Positions 31,769 to 41,094 of a stretch of 41,988 nucleotides of DNA are shown here, piece by piece. The translations under genes and the position numbers were made by a program. Each line of letters starts with the position of its first letter. Within the stretch, counting starts at the first letter, position 1. The notes under the pieces are model-generated. The model saw nothing but the letters and a program-made list of their open reading frames with translations, had not been told where the DNA came from and made no database searches. The stretch comes from an uncultured Clostridia bacterium (lineage in GTDB: Bacteria; Bacillota; Clostridia; TANB77; CAG-508). The DNA is taken from the NCBI GenBank assembly GCA_934182605.1, contig CAKPRQ010000011.1, positions 1 through 41,988 on the forward strand. The letters are read 5' to 3'.

Positions 31769-31822
31769 CACATTTTTCTAACGACTTTTTGAATATGTAT
31801 ACACATATTTCTAACGTCTTTT
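31769..31822. repeat. Two 21-bp near-identical direct repeats upstream of the ATPase promoter
   Basis: CACATTTTTCTAACGACTTT (31769 onward) and CACATATTTCTAACGTCTTT (31802 onward) differ at two positions. Their starts are 33 bp apart, about three helical turns, so a regulator could bind both on one face. Confidence 0.5.
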
Positions 31823-31830
31823 AATTTATT

Positions 31831-32982
31831 TTACTTTTCGATTACTATTAATGGAACTTCCATTTCTTCTTTAGTTAACCCACAATGTGTTGATTTTTTT
31901 GTATTTTCCTTTTCAACTAAATACGTACCTAATCTTATAATAGAATTTGATGTTGATAATGCAATATAATTTCCAATAAAATCATCTATTTTAGGATGTT
32001 TTTTTCCATATCCTAAATAATGTTTTTCTAAGAATTCTTCTTTTGTAATTAATATAAATTCATCTTTAAAAATATTATTAAATCTTTTTTCAAATTCTTT
32101 TTTCATATTTTCTTTTACCCAAAAAGTTATACAGCGTGATTCCAATGATGTTGGTAATATTAAACATTCTTGGATTTCTGGATAATCTGATAATTTATAT
32201 ACTTTTTCTATATCTTTATGCCCATGGTCTGCAGATATTATTACAATCGTATTTTCAGGCAAATTTTTACTCATATTTTTTATATCTTCTTCTATTTTAT
32301 TTATGAATTTTTTAACTTCATCAGATTTTGTTCCATATTTATGTAATAAGCCATCTGGATTATCACAATACGCTAATATGAAATTTCTATCTGGATTTTT
32401 ACATAACATTTCAATATTTAATATTATCTCATCTAATGAATCTGCTCTAATACTTCTTTTTGCTCTTTTATCCGAATATGTTGGTGTTATTTCATATGCT
32501 TTTATATCTGGAGAGGCTTTTTCTATTTTATTAAATACAGAAGTATAATTTACTACGCTTTTAAATACATCCATGCTAGCATCCTTTAAAGATTCCCCCT
32601 TATAAGATTCTATATGAGGTAACATATCTACTGCTCTGCCATATTCTTTAAAATATTGCGACCACGCTATCCATCCAGTTTCGTATGGTGGATTCCCCGA
32701 ATAATATGTAGTAAGTGCTGCAGTTGTCGTTGATGGATAAACTGATGTAACACAATCTAACTTCTTGCTATTTAAATACCCCTTTGGAGAAATGTTATTT
32801 AAAATATGTTCTCCTAACCCATCTAATATTAATAAAACAACGTTATCATAATTTTTCTTTAATTTTTCATCTAATATATTTAATGAATCATGTGCTGTTT
32901 CTACATTATAATATTTTAATATTGATGTAATTGTATTTAATATACAATGCTTATAATTTGGTAAAATTATTTCTTCATTCAT
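31831..32982 (-). CDS. Alkaline-phosphatase-superfamily hydrolase (phosphodiesterase type)
   Basis: About 383 residues. Metal-dependent hydrolase of the PF01663 nucleotide pyrophosphatase/phosphodiesterase kind. VVLLILDGLGEHIL holds the first metal Asp (about 52), SVYPSTTTAALTT the nucleophile Thr, YCDNPDGLLHKYG the Asp/His pair, VIISADHGHKD the second metal site, and a late HCGLTKEEM the last His. There is no signal peptide, so it is probably cytoplasmic. The substrate is unknown. I take the ATG at 32982, 11 bases after GGGAG; the GTG at 32991 is too close to that site. It follows the membrane protein gene by 15 bases. Confidence 0.82.
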   Translation of the reverse strand: MNEEIILPNYKHCILNTITSILKYYNVETAHDSLNILDEKLKKNYDNVVLLILDGLGEHILNNISPKGYLNSKKLDCVTSVYPSTTTAALTTYYSGNPPYETGWIAWSQYFKEYGRAVDMLPHIESYKGESLKDASMDVFKSVVNYTSVFNKIEKASPDIKAYEITPTYSDKRAKRSIRADSLDEIILNIEMLCKNPDRNFILAYCDNPDGLLHKYGTKSDEVKKFINKIEEDIKNMSKNLPENTIVIISADHGHKDIEKVYKLSDYPEIQECLILPTSLESRCITFWVKENMKKEFEKRFNNIFKDEFILITKEEFLEKHYLGYGKKHPKIDDFIGNYIALSTSNSIIRLGTYLVEKENTKKSTHCGLTKEEMEVPLIVIEK

Positions 32983-32997
32983 CTTATTCACTTCTCC

Positions 32998-33807
32998 CTA
33001 CTTTTTATTTCTAATTTTAGGTATAAAGTTCTCTGCAAATTTATAATTATCTCTATTTAAAATATATAAATAGCCTATAAATGAAAATACAATTGCCCCC
33101 ACAAAATTTACTAATAAATCTTTCATTGTATCTATTAACCCAATATCTAAATATCCATTAGGAATTATAATTTTATTTAAATTATTATTTTCGTCTAAAT
33201 AATTAATTTCTGTGCTATTTATATTATCTATTTTTACAGGTATATTTTTTCCTTCTGGATGTAATTCTACTGTTGAAATTGATTGAATTACTCTATCTTT
33301 TTGCATGTCTGTTTGAGTAAATTGATCCATTCCAAACTCTAAAAATTCCCATAATACACCTATTGTCATAGAAAATGAAAAGGCAATTATTGCTACAAAT
33401 AATGGAGATAACATCATATGTACTTTTTCATTTCTATTTAAAATATCAATAAGCGAAAAACCTATTGCTGCACATAAAAAGCCATTTAATGTATGTAACA
33501 TTGTATCCCAGTGTTTAAAAGTTCCATAAAAATTTTGTATTTCACCTAATATTTGTGCAGAAAATATAAATAACAATATAATTGTTTCTAAGACATTAGG
33601 TAATGCGATTTTAAACTTTTTATCTAAAAAATATGGTATTGTAAATAGAACTAATGTTGAAAAACATAGAAATGCATTATTCCAATTACCTCTAAAGATT
33701 TGCAATACTAAAGAAAGAATTACTAATAATCTTAATATTATATATATTGTTAATGTCTTTTTATTATTTTCTTTATAATATTCTTTTATTGTTTTAAACA
33801 TATTCAT
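32998..33807 (-). CDS. Polytopic membrane protein, possibly YjdF/DUF2238-like
   Basis: 269 residues with about seven hydrophobic helices. Conserved-looking polar motifs sit between helices: FKHWDTMLHTLNGFL (about 119-133) and GVLWEFLEFGMDQF (about 169-182), with His, Asp and Glu that could be catalytic. This HWD..H / WE..E pattern recalls the DUF2238 (YjdF) family. An extracytoplasmic polar loop (about 185-235) follows. Start at MNMFKTIKEYY with GGAG. Probably co-transcribed with the downstream hydrolase. Confidence 0.6.
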   Translation of the reverse strand: MNMFKTIKEYYKENNKKTLTIYIILRLLVILSLVLQIFRGNWNNAFLCFSTLVLFTIPYFLDKKFKIALPNVLETIILLFIFSAQILGEIQNFYGTFKHWDTMLHTLNGFLCAAIGFSLIDILNRNEKVHMMLSPLFVAIIAFSFSMTIGVLWEFLEFGMDQFTQTDMQKDRVIQSISTVELHPEGKNIPVKIDNINSTEINYLDENNNLNKIIIPNGYLDIGLIDTMKDLLVNFVGAIVFSFIGYLYILNRDNYKFAENFIPKIRNKK

Positions 33808-33897
33808 TTTAATTTACTCCTTTAAAATATTTTTACATTATATTTAATCTTTTGTTACGAAAAGTTGCAATATGAACGGAAAATTTGGGTAAAATTA

Positions 33898-35559
33898 TTA
33901 TAGTATGCTATCTGCTAATTTATTTTGATTTTTATATAAATACTTATTACATACAATTGTTAAAATTCCAAATATTATGCCTAAAATAATAAGACCTATA
34001 TATACATTTATATCTTGTAATAAGAATACTGCACCTACAATAATCAAAATATTTATCATTGAAAATATCATTGGAAATACTAAATTCAAATTTTGTTTAG
34101 CTACTGCATATTCTGAATCCCAATTTAATTTTGGTCTTTTCAAATCAATTATAATCATTAAAATACTTTGTAATACACCTATTATTGTTGCAACAATAAA
34201 TATTGCAATAAGTGTTATTATTGGTAAATGTAAAATGTATTCTGCCATTACTAAGGATATAATTATTGTTACAATATTCATTACAATATTAGGTATTATC
34301 TTATAAATATATTGTCTATATAAAGAAACAGGAATATATTTTATAAATACTGCATTTTCTCTATCTCTTGATATAGCAGTTATTGAAATATATATAAACA
34401 TTGTAAAAAATTGAATAACTCCTAATATTACTGAAACTACAAAAAATGAATTTGTATTTACATTACTTAATAATTTACTTACTTCTTCCGTTTCCATACT
34501 TTCATTATTAAATCCAGCAAATGTAACTACAACCATTATAATTGGTATTAAAACAGCTGGTAATACACATTGCATAAAAAATACAGGATTTTGCATCAAA
34601 ACTTTAAATTCTTTTCCTACATAACTTTTATATAATTTACTATTTCTATATTCTTTTTGTTTAATTTCTTTATTAGACTTTTTTGCTCCCCCACCAAATA
34701 AATTTCCAACTAAACCTTTAAAATATATTTTGTGTGCAATCAACACATATAATATAATTCCTAGTGCTGTAAATCCAATTGTTTTTAATATTTCTATAAT
34801 ACAAATCATTAAAGAATTTGAAGTTAAAGCTGTAATTAAATAATCAAGTGTTGGAAAATATCCCTTTATTAACTCTATCATTCCATTTGCTTGTACAAGC
34901 ATCTGTGCCATTTCCTCATTTGAGATATCTCCTTTTATTCCACTCATTGATATTGAAAAAGCTAATATAATAAATAAAACCAATAATGATGCAATTAATT
35001 GAAACCTATTTCTATTTTTTGTTAATCTTGCAAAACTCATTATAAACATTACTATTATACTAATTAATAATACAGGTAATATTGGTATTAGAAATACTGC
35101 AAATAGCATTGTAATATAATAGATAAATCCAGCTCCAGTTAATATCCCATACATAGTAAGAGGTATAACCCCTACTAAAAATATAATAATATATTCTGCT
35201 ATTAACAAAACATTAGTTCTTGCTAAAATTATTTGATATGGTTTTAATGGTAGTGGTAATACATATTCAGTATCTTTTGTAAAATACAAAAGATTAATAC
35301 TTGAAAATATTGTTTGTATTACTGTTAGTCCTAGTATCATGAATAAAATCATTCCAATAAATACAGTTTCTTGATGTATTTCCATTAATCCATCAAGGAA
35401 GTTATATCCTAAAAATATTATAATTCCCGCTAAATATAAAAATAGTAGTGCATATATTAAAAATTTACTTTTTGATTTTATAGAAACTCCCATTTTCATA
35501 TTAATATCAGAAAAAGAACTTTTTAGAAATATTTTTGTTAATTTTATTATTTTATTCAT
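33898..35559 (-). CDS. ABC transporter permease
   Basis: 553 residues from the ATG at 35559 (GGAAGGA before it). About 12 hydrophobic helices with a central cytoplasmic Lys-rich stretch (GGGAKKSNKEIKQKEYRNS, about 290-310) and the YTKDTEYVLPLP-like motif FTKDTEYVLPLPLKPYQ (about 95) found in large ABC-2-type exporters of Firmicutes. The partner ATPase gene ends 20 bases upstream. The substrate is unknown; antimicrobial or lipid export is typical of the group. Confidence 0.85.
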   Translation of the reverse strand: MNKIIKLTKIFLKSSFSDINMKMGVSIKSKSKFLIYALLFLYLAGIIIFLGYNFLDGLMEIHQETVFIGMILFMILGLTVIQTIFSSINLLYFTKDTEYVLPLPLKPYQIILARTNVLLIAEYIIIFLVGVIPLTMYGILTGAGFIYYITMLFAVFLIPILPVLLISIIVMFIMSFARLTKNRNRFQLIASLLVLFIILAFSISMSGIKGDISNEEMAQMLVQANGMIELIKGYFPTLDYLITALTSNSLMICIIEILKTIGFTALGIILYVLIAHKIYFKGLVGNLFGGGAKKSNKEIKQKEYRNSKLYKSYVGKEFKVLMQNPVFFMQCVLPAVLIPIIMVVVTFAGFNNESMETEEVSKLLSNVNTNSFFVVSVILGVIQFFTMFIYISITAISRDRENAVFIKYIPVSLYRQYIYKIIPNIVMNIVTIIISLVMAEYILHLPIITLIAIFIVATIIGVLQSILMIIIDLKRPKLNWDSEYAVAKQNLNLVFPMIFSMINILIIVGAVFLLQDINVYIGLIILGIIFGILTIVCNKYLYKNQNKLADSIL

Positions 35560-35579
35560 ATTTAATCTTCCTTCCAATA

Positions 35580-36302
35580 TTATTTTTCTGTAATTTCTAG
35601 AAATAATTTTTCTAATGAAGTTTCTTCTTTAAATTTTGCTTTCATTTCTGCAAATGTCCCTACAAATATTAATTTCCCTTTATTTATTATTCCAACTCTA
35701 TCACATAATTTTTCAGCCACTTCTAATACATGAGTTGAAAAAAATACTGTCTTACCTGATTTTGCTTGTTCCCTCATCATTTCTTTTAAATCATACGATG
35801 ATTTAGGATCAAGACCTGTCATTGGTTCATCTAAAATCCAATTTTTAGGTTCTGCAAGCAAGGCACCACATATTACTATTTTTTGCCTCATACCATGAGA
35901 ATAACTTTGAATTTGATTATTTAATTCATTATATATTTCAAACTTCTTAGTTAATCCCTCAATTCTTTCTTTTCTCTTATCTACTGGCACATCATATACA
36001 TCAGCCATAAATGTAAGATATTCTATACCCTTAAGTTTTAAAAACATATCTGGACTATCTGGTACGAATCCAAAATTTCTCTTTGCTTCCAAAGAATCTT
36101 TTTTTATGCTTTTTCCGTCTATAAGTATATCTCCTTCATCTATATTTAAAATTCCTGTTATCATTCTTATTGTTGTTGTTTTACCAGCACCATTTGGCCC
36201 TAAAAAACCAAATATCTCTCCATTTTTTATTTCTAAATTTAAGTTATCTACTGATTTTTTTCCCTTTATATATGATTTTGAAACATTTTTAATTTCTATC
36301 AT
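35580..36302 (-). CDS. ABC transporter ATP-binding protein
   Basis: 240 residues. Walker A GPNGAGKTT (about 35-43), Q-loop FVPDSP, signature YSHGMRQKI (the usual LSGGQ replaced by YSHGM, as in CcmA/NatA-type exporters), Walker B NWILDEPMTGLDP and the H-loop STHVLEV. Partner of the permease encoded immediately downstream. The ribosome binding site is AGAGGG. Confidence 0.93.
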   Translation of the reverse strand: MIEIKNVSKSYIKGKKSVDNLNLEIKNGEIFGFLGPNGAGKTTTIRMITGILNIDEGDILIDGKSIKKDSLEAKRNFGFVPDSPDMFLKLKGIEYLTFMADVYDVPVDKRKERIEGLTKKFEIYNELNNQIQSYSHGMRQKIVICGALLAEPKNWILDEPMTGLDPKSSYDLKEMMREQAKSGKTVFFSTHVLEVAEKLCDRVGIINKGKLIFVGTFAEMKAKFKEETSLEKLFLEITEK

Positions 36303-36348
36303 AAAACTACCCTCTTATCTACAATTTTTATTATACTCTGCTAGATTA

Positions 36349-37506
36349 TCATGATTTATAATTATTTAACACTTCAATAAAATGTTTTGCTCTTTCCTGA
36401 ATCATATATTCTAAACATCTTAATCTTTTAAAAGATAAATTATAATTTTTATCTCTTACAAATTTAAAATCTAATAATCTCCTTAATTTTTCTATTTGGT
36501 TTTTAGTGCAAAATTCTTTTACTAACTCATCATAACTTACTCCATAATATGAAATATTTAAATCTTCTTTTTGTATATATTCTTTAAATTTTATTCGATT
36601 TTCAAATACATTTGGCATAGTTTTTGATAATAGACTTTCTCCATTATCAAAAATTGGTGCGAAATCAATAAATTCTCCTGTCTTATTATTTCTTAATAAA
36701 CCAAAATTTCCATAATGTCTATCAGTATTGATACAAATTGCATCAAACAAAATCATATCTGAAAATTTATCTTCAAATCCTAATTCCTTAATATACTCAT
36801 ATACTTTTTTTATTCCACCATAAGTTACAATATCACCTATTTGTATATATGAAATATCTTTACTAGTAAATATTTTACATGTTGATGAAATCATTTTTTT
36901 CCATTTACTTAATTTATAATTCACATGATTAATTTTCATTTTTTGTGCTACTTGACTTGCATAAAATTCACAATATGGTTCAAATCCTGTATTTGCACAG
37001 TTATAACTACTTGTACTACCTTTAAATAAATATATTCCATCTTCAAATTTTCTCCAAGCTTTTGGAAGCATTCCATTAGTTGTAAATTCTGGTGAAGTAA
37101 GTAAGTCTTTTCTTTTTGAACTGTATCCTGTAAATGCTACTAAAGATAATACTTTTGAAAAATCATTATCAAATAAATTATAATCTTTAAATTTTAATGA
37201 AGTATCTTGTACTATCCAATAACTATCTACTAATGATAAGCCCTTACTAACATCTATAATTGATTTTCTATCATTTATATTTAATCCAGCTTCTTCTAAT
37301 ATATTTTTAACAAATGCTCTGTTTTTTGGAATAATTCTAGATTGTATAAATTCTTCTAATGTTTTTTCATTTATTTCATTTTTTAATCTAACTGGAAATA
37401 TTTTTTTATTATTACTTAATAATTTTATATTTGATATTTTTAATCCAAAATCATTAGTCATTTCAAATTCAATAAGATTTTCATCAAATAATTTTAAATA
37501 ATACAT
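36349..37506 (-). CDS. HipA-like kinase-fold protein
   Basis: 385 residues. The C-terminal half has the HipA/CtkA kinase core: a probable ATP-lysine in GIYLFKGSTSS (about 168), the catalytic loop INTDRHYGNFGLL (Asp/His/Asn, about 258-270) and the metal-binding FAPIFDNGESLL (about 282). The N-terminal part has the short beta-rich start seen in stand-alone HipA-like proteins. No HipB-type HTH antitoxin gene adjoins, so classic toxin-antitoxin behaviour is not shown. Upstream lies a palindrome (37519-37544) and the unusual 142-residue gene. The ribosome binding site is AGGT, rather weak. Confidence 0.78.
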   Translation of the reverse strand: MYYLKLFDENLIEFEMTNDFGLKISNIKLLSNNKKIFPVRLKNEINEKTLEEFIQSRIIPKNRAFVKNILEEAGLNINDRKSIIDVSKGLSLVDSYWIVQDTSLKFKDYNLFDNDFSKVLSLVAFTGYSSKRKDLLTSPEFTTNGMLPKAWRKFEDGIYLFKGSTSSYNCANTGFEPYCEFYASQVAQKMKINHVNYKLSKWKKMISSTCKIFTSKDISYIQIGDIVTYGGIKKVYEYIKELGFEDKFSDMILFDAICINTDRHYGNFGLLRNNKTGEFIDFAPIFDNGESLLSKTMPNVFENRIKFKEYIQKEDLNISYYGVSYDELVKEFCTKNQIEKLRRLLDFKFVRDKNYNLSFKRLRCLEYMIQERAKHFIEVLNNYKS

Positions 37507-37518
37507 AATTTTTTACCT

Positions 37519-37544
37519 GTATGGTAAATGGAGTTTTACCATAC
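37519..37544. promoter_or_regulatory. 10-bp perfect palindrome before the HipA-like gene
   Basis: GTATGGTAAA (37519-37528), six bases, TTTACCATAC (37535-37544), between a possible TTGACA -35 box (minus strand, 37593-37588) and the start codon at 37506. Likely operator or leader hairpin. Confidence 0.55.
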
Positions 37545-37593
37545 TTTCCTTTCTTTATATTGGTTAATAGTTTTTGTTTTAATGAATTGTCAA

Positions 37594-38022
37594 TTATTTT
37601 ATTGTCATTAACATATCTTCTAAATAAACATCATTATTATAATTAGTTGAATAATATTTATCTATAAAGTTGTTAATTTCTTCTTTTAATTTGTTGTCAC
37701 CTTTTCTATATGATATTCTTATAAATACTCCTAATTTAGAATATATTTCTATTAAAGTTTCTGTTGATACTTCTATTTTACTATCATATATTGCATCTAT
37801 GATTGCCTCAATAATTATAAATGCATAGTTATAATATGATTGATCAATATGTATCCTTATTTTATTTAAATATTCATTTATCAATTCTTTAGGCAAATCA
37901 TTTTCTATTATACAATTATTATATATAGTATTATAAAAATATTCATTATTTTCTTTTATTCTTTTAATAACAATTAATCCGTTATTATATGGTATTATTG
38001 CTGAGGCTCTATCTCTTTTCAT
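37594..38022 (-). CDS. 142-residue protein with Nudix-like N-terminus only
   Basis: The first 22 residues, MKRDRASAIIPYNNGLIVIKRI, look like the opening strands of a Nudix hydrolase. The Nudix box (GX5EX7REUXEE) never appears. From about residue 38 the protein turns into an unrelated helical domain (KELINEYLNKIRIHIDQSYY, AFIIIEAIIDAIYD). This may be a relic of a Nudix gene fused by deletion to another gene, or a small family of its own. Good ribosome binding site (GGAGAGAG). Same strand as the HipA-like gene, 87 bases upstream of it. Confidence 0.6.
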   Translation of the reverse strand: MKRDRASAIIPYNNGLIVIKRIKENNEYFYNTIYNNCIIENDLPKELINEYLNKIRIHIDQSYYNYAFIIIEAIIDAIYDSKIEVSTETLIEIYSKLGVFIRISYRKGDNKLKEEINNFIDKYYSTNYNNDVYLEDMLMTIK

Positions 38023-38232
38023 TTTCTCTCTCCATTATATAATTAATACATTTTTAAGTTAATTTTCCCATACCTTCTTTAATATCACTTATTTTATCAC
38101 AGTTATATTACTAAATCAACTAAATTTTACATTTTTGCATTTTGGTAGACCTCTTTATTTAAAATTTATTATTAAGTCACTAAAATCTCAAAGACTAGAT
38201 TATTACCAAAATTTTCCGTCCCTATTGGCAAA

Positions 38233-40407
38233 CTATTGCAACAATTTACTTACTTCGTCAATATAAAAAATATTTAATTTACTCATTGCTCTAGTTACAG
38301 AAACATATAGCAATTTAATGTCTAATGAATTTTCTTTATATAATTCTTGATTTGCATTAGTTATAAATACTGCATCAAATTCTAGTCCCTTTGATAAATA
38401 TGAAGGTAAAATAGATATTCCAGCAAAATATTTTGTATCTTTATCTGAAATTAAATTAATGTCTTTTATATATTTTTTTAATTTTTCATAAATCAAAGTA
38501 CACTCTTCCATATTTTTACCAATTATTCCAAAGGATTTAAATCTAATTTCTTTATAATAAGCTAATAACTTTATTATTTCTTCTATAACTTCATCATAAT
38601 CCTTAACCTTTTGAATACTTACTGCATTATGTGCTTCTATTACAGGATTTCCAAATACAATAAATTCTTTTTCTTCTTCTTTTAATTTACCTATTATTTT
38701 ATTTGCTAAATTCATTATGGGTTTGTTAGTTCTGTATGTTTCTTGTAATACTACATATTCACTGTTTATTTTAGGGAATAAAGTATCTATAAATTTATCC
38801 CAATTAGTTGTTCCTCTATAATCATGTATTCCTTGTGCTATATCTCCTAAAATAGTCATTGAATTGCTATTTAAAATCAATTTCATTACATAAAATTGAA
38901 ATTCTCCATAATCTTGTGCTTCGTCTATTACAACATGTTTTAAATCATATTTCAAATTAAGCCCATATATTCTATAATGTAAATATAAAATTGCTGATAA
39001 ATCATCGAAATCTATAATTTTTTTCTTTAAATTTTTTAAAGTATTCTCTTTTAAATACTTTATAAGTTCATCATTCTCTATTTCTAAAATATATTTTTCT
39101 AAAAATTCTGTATAATAATATACTCCATCTTTTCTAGTTATACTAAAATATTCATCTATAATTTTATCTTGTTTTTTCTCTATTTTCTTTATTTCTTTAT
39201 CATACTTATCAAAAATCTCAATTCTTTCTTTTTGTGTTATTTCTTGTTTAGAATTTATTTCTTCTCTACGCTTTTTTTCTAAAGAACTTATAATATAATC
39301 ACTTTTAGCTTTAAAAGTATTTTTTACATGTTTTTTTATTTCATTAATTCTCTTATCATAACAATATATAGAGTAAGTTTTTAAAAATAAATTCTCTATA
39401 TCTTCTCTTTTCATTATTAAAACATTATTAACTATAAAATCATTTTCAGGTAAATATTCTTGTTCTAATTTAATTAAATACTTATCTAAAATTTCTTTAT
39501 ATTTAAGTGAAGATTTTAATTTTGATTCTGCTATTAAAAATTTAGCTTCATTTGGATTATTTATTATCTTACCAAGTTTTACATTACAATCTTCTATATT
39601 TAATTTCTTTTTTAATATTTCATACGCAAAATCTTCAAATGTATATTGTCTTACGTTTTCCACACCTAAATCTGGAAGTATATTAGAAATATAATCTAAG
39701 AAAAAACTGTTAGGTGCTATAATCATAAAATTTTCTGGTTTAAAGTCTTTGTCATAATTATATATTAAATATGCTATTCTGTGTAATGCTATTGTTGTTT
39801 TACCACTTCCAGCAACCCCTTGAACTATTAAAGGCCTATCTATAGGTGCCCTTATTATTTTATTTTGATTACTTTGTATTGTTGCAACTATATTTTTTAA
39901 TCTATCATCTGCATTTTGTGAAATTGCACTTTGTAACATTGTATCGTTTATTGTTTCTCCTGAATCAACATATTTTTCTAAAATTCTATTATTTATAAAA
40001 AACTGTCTTTTTAATATAACTTCTAAATTAATTTTTACCTCATTAACTTTATAATTGCTCTTTCCAAAATCATTTTCATAATATAAATTAGAAATAGGTG
40101 CTCTCCAATCTACTACAATAGGTTCTTGCGTCCTACTATCTAAAACAGATAATTTTCCAATGTACAATTCTTCTTTTTTATTATTTTCTAATACATCCAT
40201 TCTAGCAAAATATGGTCTATCAATACTTAATAAAATATCTGATATCTTCTTTTGATTAATTGATGTCAAATACGCTGCAATATACTCATCTGATGAATGG
40301 CCTCTCGTATTAATTAAACTTTCTTCTAAATTTTCCTTTTCCTCTTCCAACTTCTTAATAGTTTCGGCTAAATGCTGCTTTTCAAATTTTAATATTTCTT
40401 CTTCCAT
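38233..40407 (-). CDS. helD: HelD-type RNA-polymerase-associated helicase
   Basis: 724 residues, superfamily 1 (UvrD/Rep) ATPase. The N-terminal coiled coil (EEEILKFEKQHLAETIKKLE onward) is the part that in HelD enters the RNA polymerase channel. Motif I is GVAGSGKTTIALHRIAYL (about 215), an insert with a long charged helix follows (about 350-430), motif II is HVVIDEAQDY (about 505), motif III GDIAQGIHDYRG, and the C-terminal SKGLEFDAVFI and LYVSVTRAMSKL are motifs V-VI. HelD recycles stalled polymerase; some homologues protect against rifamycins. I start at the ATG at 40407, after AGGAGG. The leader contains a terminator/antiterminator pair (40433-40489), implying regulated read-through. Confidence 0.88.
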   Translation of the reverse strand: MEEEILKFEKQHLAETIKKLEEEKENLEESLINTRGHSSDEYIAAYLTSINQKKISDILLSIDRPYFARMDVLENNKKEELYIGKLSVLDSRTQEPIVVDWRAPISNLYYENDFGKSNYKVNEVKINLEVILKRQFFINNRILEKYVDSGETINDTMLQSAISQNADDRLKNIVATIQSNQNKIIRAPIDRPLIVQGVAGSGKTTIALHRIAYLIYNYDKDFKPENFMIIAPNSFFLDYISNILPDLGVENVRQYTFEDFAYEILKKKLNIEDCNVKLGKIINNPNEAKFLIAESKLKSSLKYKEILDKYLIKLEQEYLPENDFIVNNVLIMKREDIENLFLKTYSIYCYDKRINEIKKHVKNTFKAKSDYIISSLEKKRREEINSKQEITQKERIEIFDKYDKEIKKIEKKQDKIIDEYFSITRKDGVYYYTEFLEKYILEIENDELIKYLKENTLKNLKKKIIDFDDLSAILYLHYRIYGLNLKYDLKHVVIDEAQDYGEFQFYVMKLILNSNSMTILGDIAQGIHDYRGTTNWDKFIDTLFPKINSEYVVLQETYRTNKPIMNLANKIIGKLKEEEKEFIVFGNPVIEAHNAVSIQKVKDYDEVIEEIIKLLAYYKEIRFKSFGIIGKNMEECTLIYEKLKKYIKDINLISDKDTKYFAGISILPSYLSKGLEFDAVFITNANQELYKENSLDIKLLYVSVTRAMSKLNIFYIDEVSKLLQ

Positions 40408-40432
40408 AAAACCTCCTAACAATAATTTATGT

Positions 40433-40489
40433 GAACTACAAAGCACAAAAAATAGAGGTAAAGATTGCGTAGTTCTTATCTCTATTTTT
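40433..40489 (-). promoter_or_regulatory. Attenuator-like leader of helD
   Basis: On the minus strand AAAAATAGAG (40489-40480) pairs with CTCTATTTTT (40457-40448) to form a terminator-like hairpin ending in T. Its loop contains GAACTAC (40475-40469), which can instead pair with GTAGTTC (40439-40433) downstream. The two pairings exclude each other, the hallmark of an attenuator. It lies between the promoter and the helD ribosome binding site. Confidence 0.6.
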
Positions 40490-40497
40490 ACAAAATA

Positions 40498-40512
40498 TTA
40501 AATTAATCTCAT
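40498..40512 (-). CDS. Possible four-codon leader peptide (MRLI)
   Basis: ATG AGA TTA ATT TAA starts about 7 bases after the expected transcription start and ends just before the attenuator hairpin. The upstream TTGGAA gives only a weak ribosome binding site. Very short upstream ORFs of this kind are known to sense ribosome stalling before antibiotic-resistance genes. Whether this one is translated is unknown. Confidence 0.3.
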   Translation of the reverse strand: MRLI

Positions 40513-40525
40513 TTCCAATATAATT

Positions 40526-40554
40526 ATTGTAGCACTTATATTAAGAAAAGTCAA
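40526..40554 (-). promoter_or_regulatory. Promoter of helD
   Basis: Minus strand TTGACT (40554-40549), 17 bases, TACAAT (40531-40526). Confidence 0.75.
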
Positions 40555-40683
40555 TACAAAAATTCTATAAATAGTGTATAATTCTGTATATATGTCAATG
40601 ATGTGAAACAAATTTTAAAATACAAATTTATGAATATTTTCATAAATTTCAATACACTCCCTCTTTTCATGTATCAAATTATA

Positions 40684-40712
40684 TTTACAAAAAATACAAT
40701 TTATGTTATAAT
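40684..40712 (+). promoter_or_regulatory. Promoter of the ASCH-domain gene
   Basis: TTTACA (40684-40689), 17 bases, TATAAT (40707-40712), close before GGAGGG. Confidence 0.75.
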
Positions 40713-40732
40713 TTTTCTTGGAGGGATATAAG

Positions 40733-41074
40733 ATGGAACATATATTAAAATTACAACCAAAATATTTTAATTATATTAATAATGGAACAAAGAGAATAGA
40801 ATTAAGATTATATGATGAAAAAAGACAAAAAATTAATATAGGTGATATTATTATTTTCCAAAAAGAACTTGAATTAGAATTAACACTAAAAGTAAAAGTA
40901 GTTGGATTGTTAAGATATAATTCATTCAAAGAAATGTTTAATGATTTTACTATAGAAATAATGGCTGACAATTCAATGACAAAAGAAGAACTGTTAGATG
41001 TTTTAGAAGAATTCTATACACCAGAAAAGCAAAAAAAATATGGTGTTCTTGGTATAAGAATTGAAAAAATATAA
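40733..41074 (+). CDS. ASCH-domain protein
   Basis: 113 residues, a stand-alone ASCH fold (PUA-like, RNA-related). Conserved features: LKLQPKYFNYINNGTKRIELRLYDEKR at the start (the Lys/Glu/Arg core as KRIELRLYD), INIGDIIIF, LKVKVVGLLRYNSFKEMF split by the family pattern, and the ending YTPEKQKKYGVLGIRIE. ASCH proteins are predicted to bind or process RNA; a few hydrolyse N4-acetylcytidine. The ATG at 40733 is favoured by GGAGGG six bases before it. It converges on a second, damaged ASCH gene. Confidence 0.85.
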   Translation: MEHILKLQPKYFNYINNGTKRIELRLYDEKRQKINIGDIIIFQKELELELTLKVKVVGLLRYNSFKEMFNDFTIEIMADNSMTKEELLDVLEEFYTPEKQKKYGVLGIRIEKI

Positions 41075-41094
41075 ATAACTAATATCCTAAATAC

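Noticed and set aside
36349..38022. Classic HipBA toxin-antitoxin operon
   Set aside because: The neighbouring protein has no helix-turn-helix and no resemblance to HipB.
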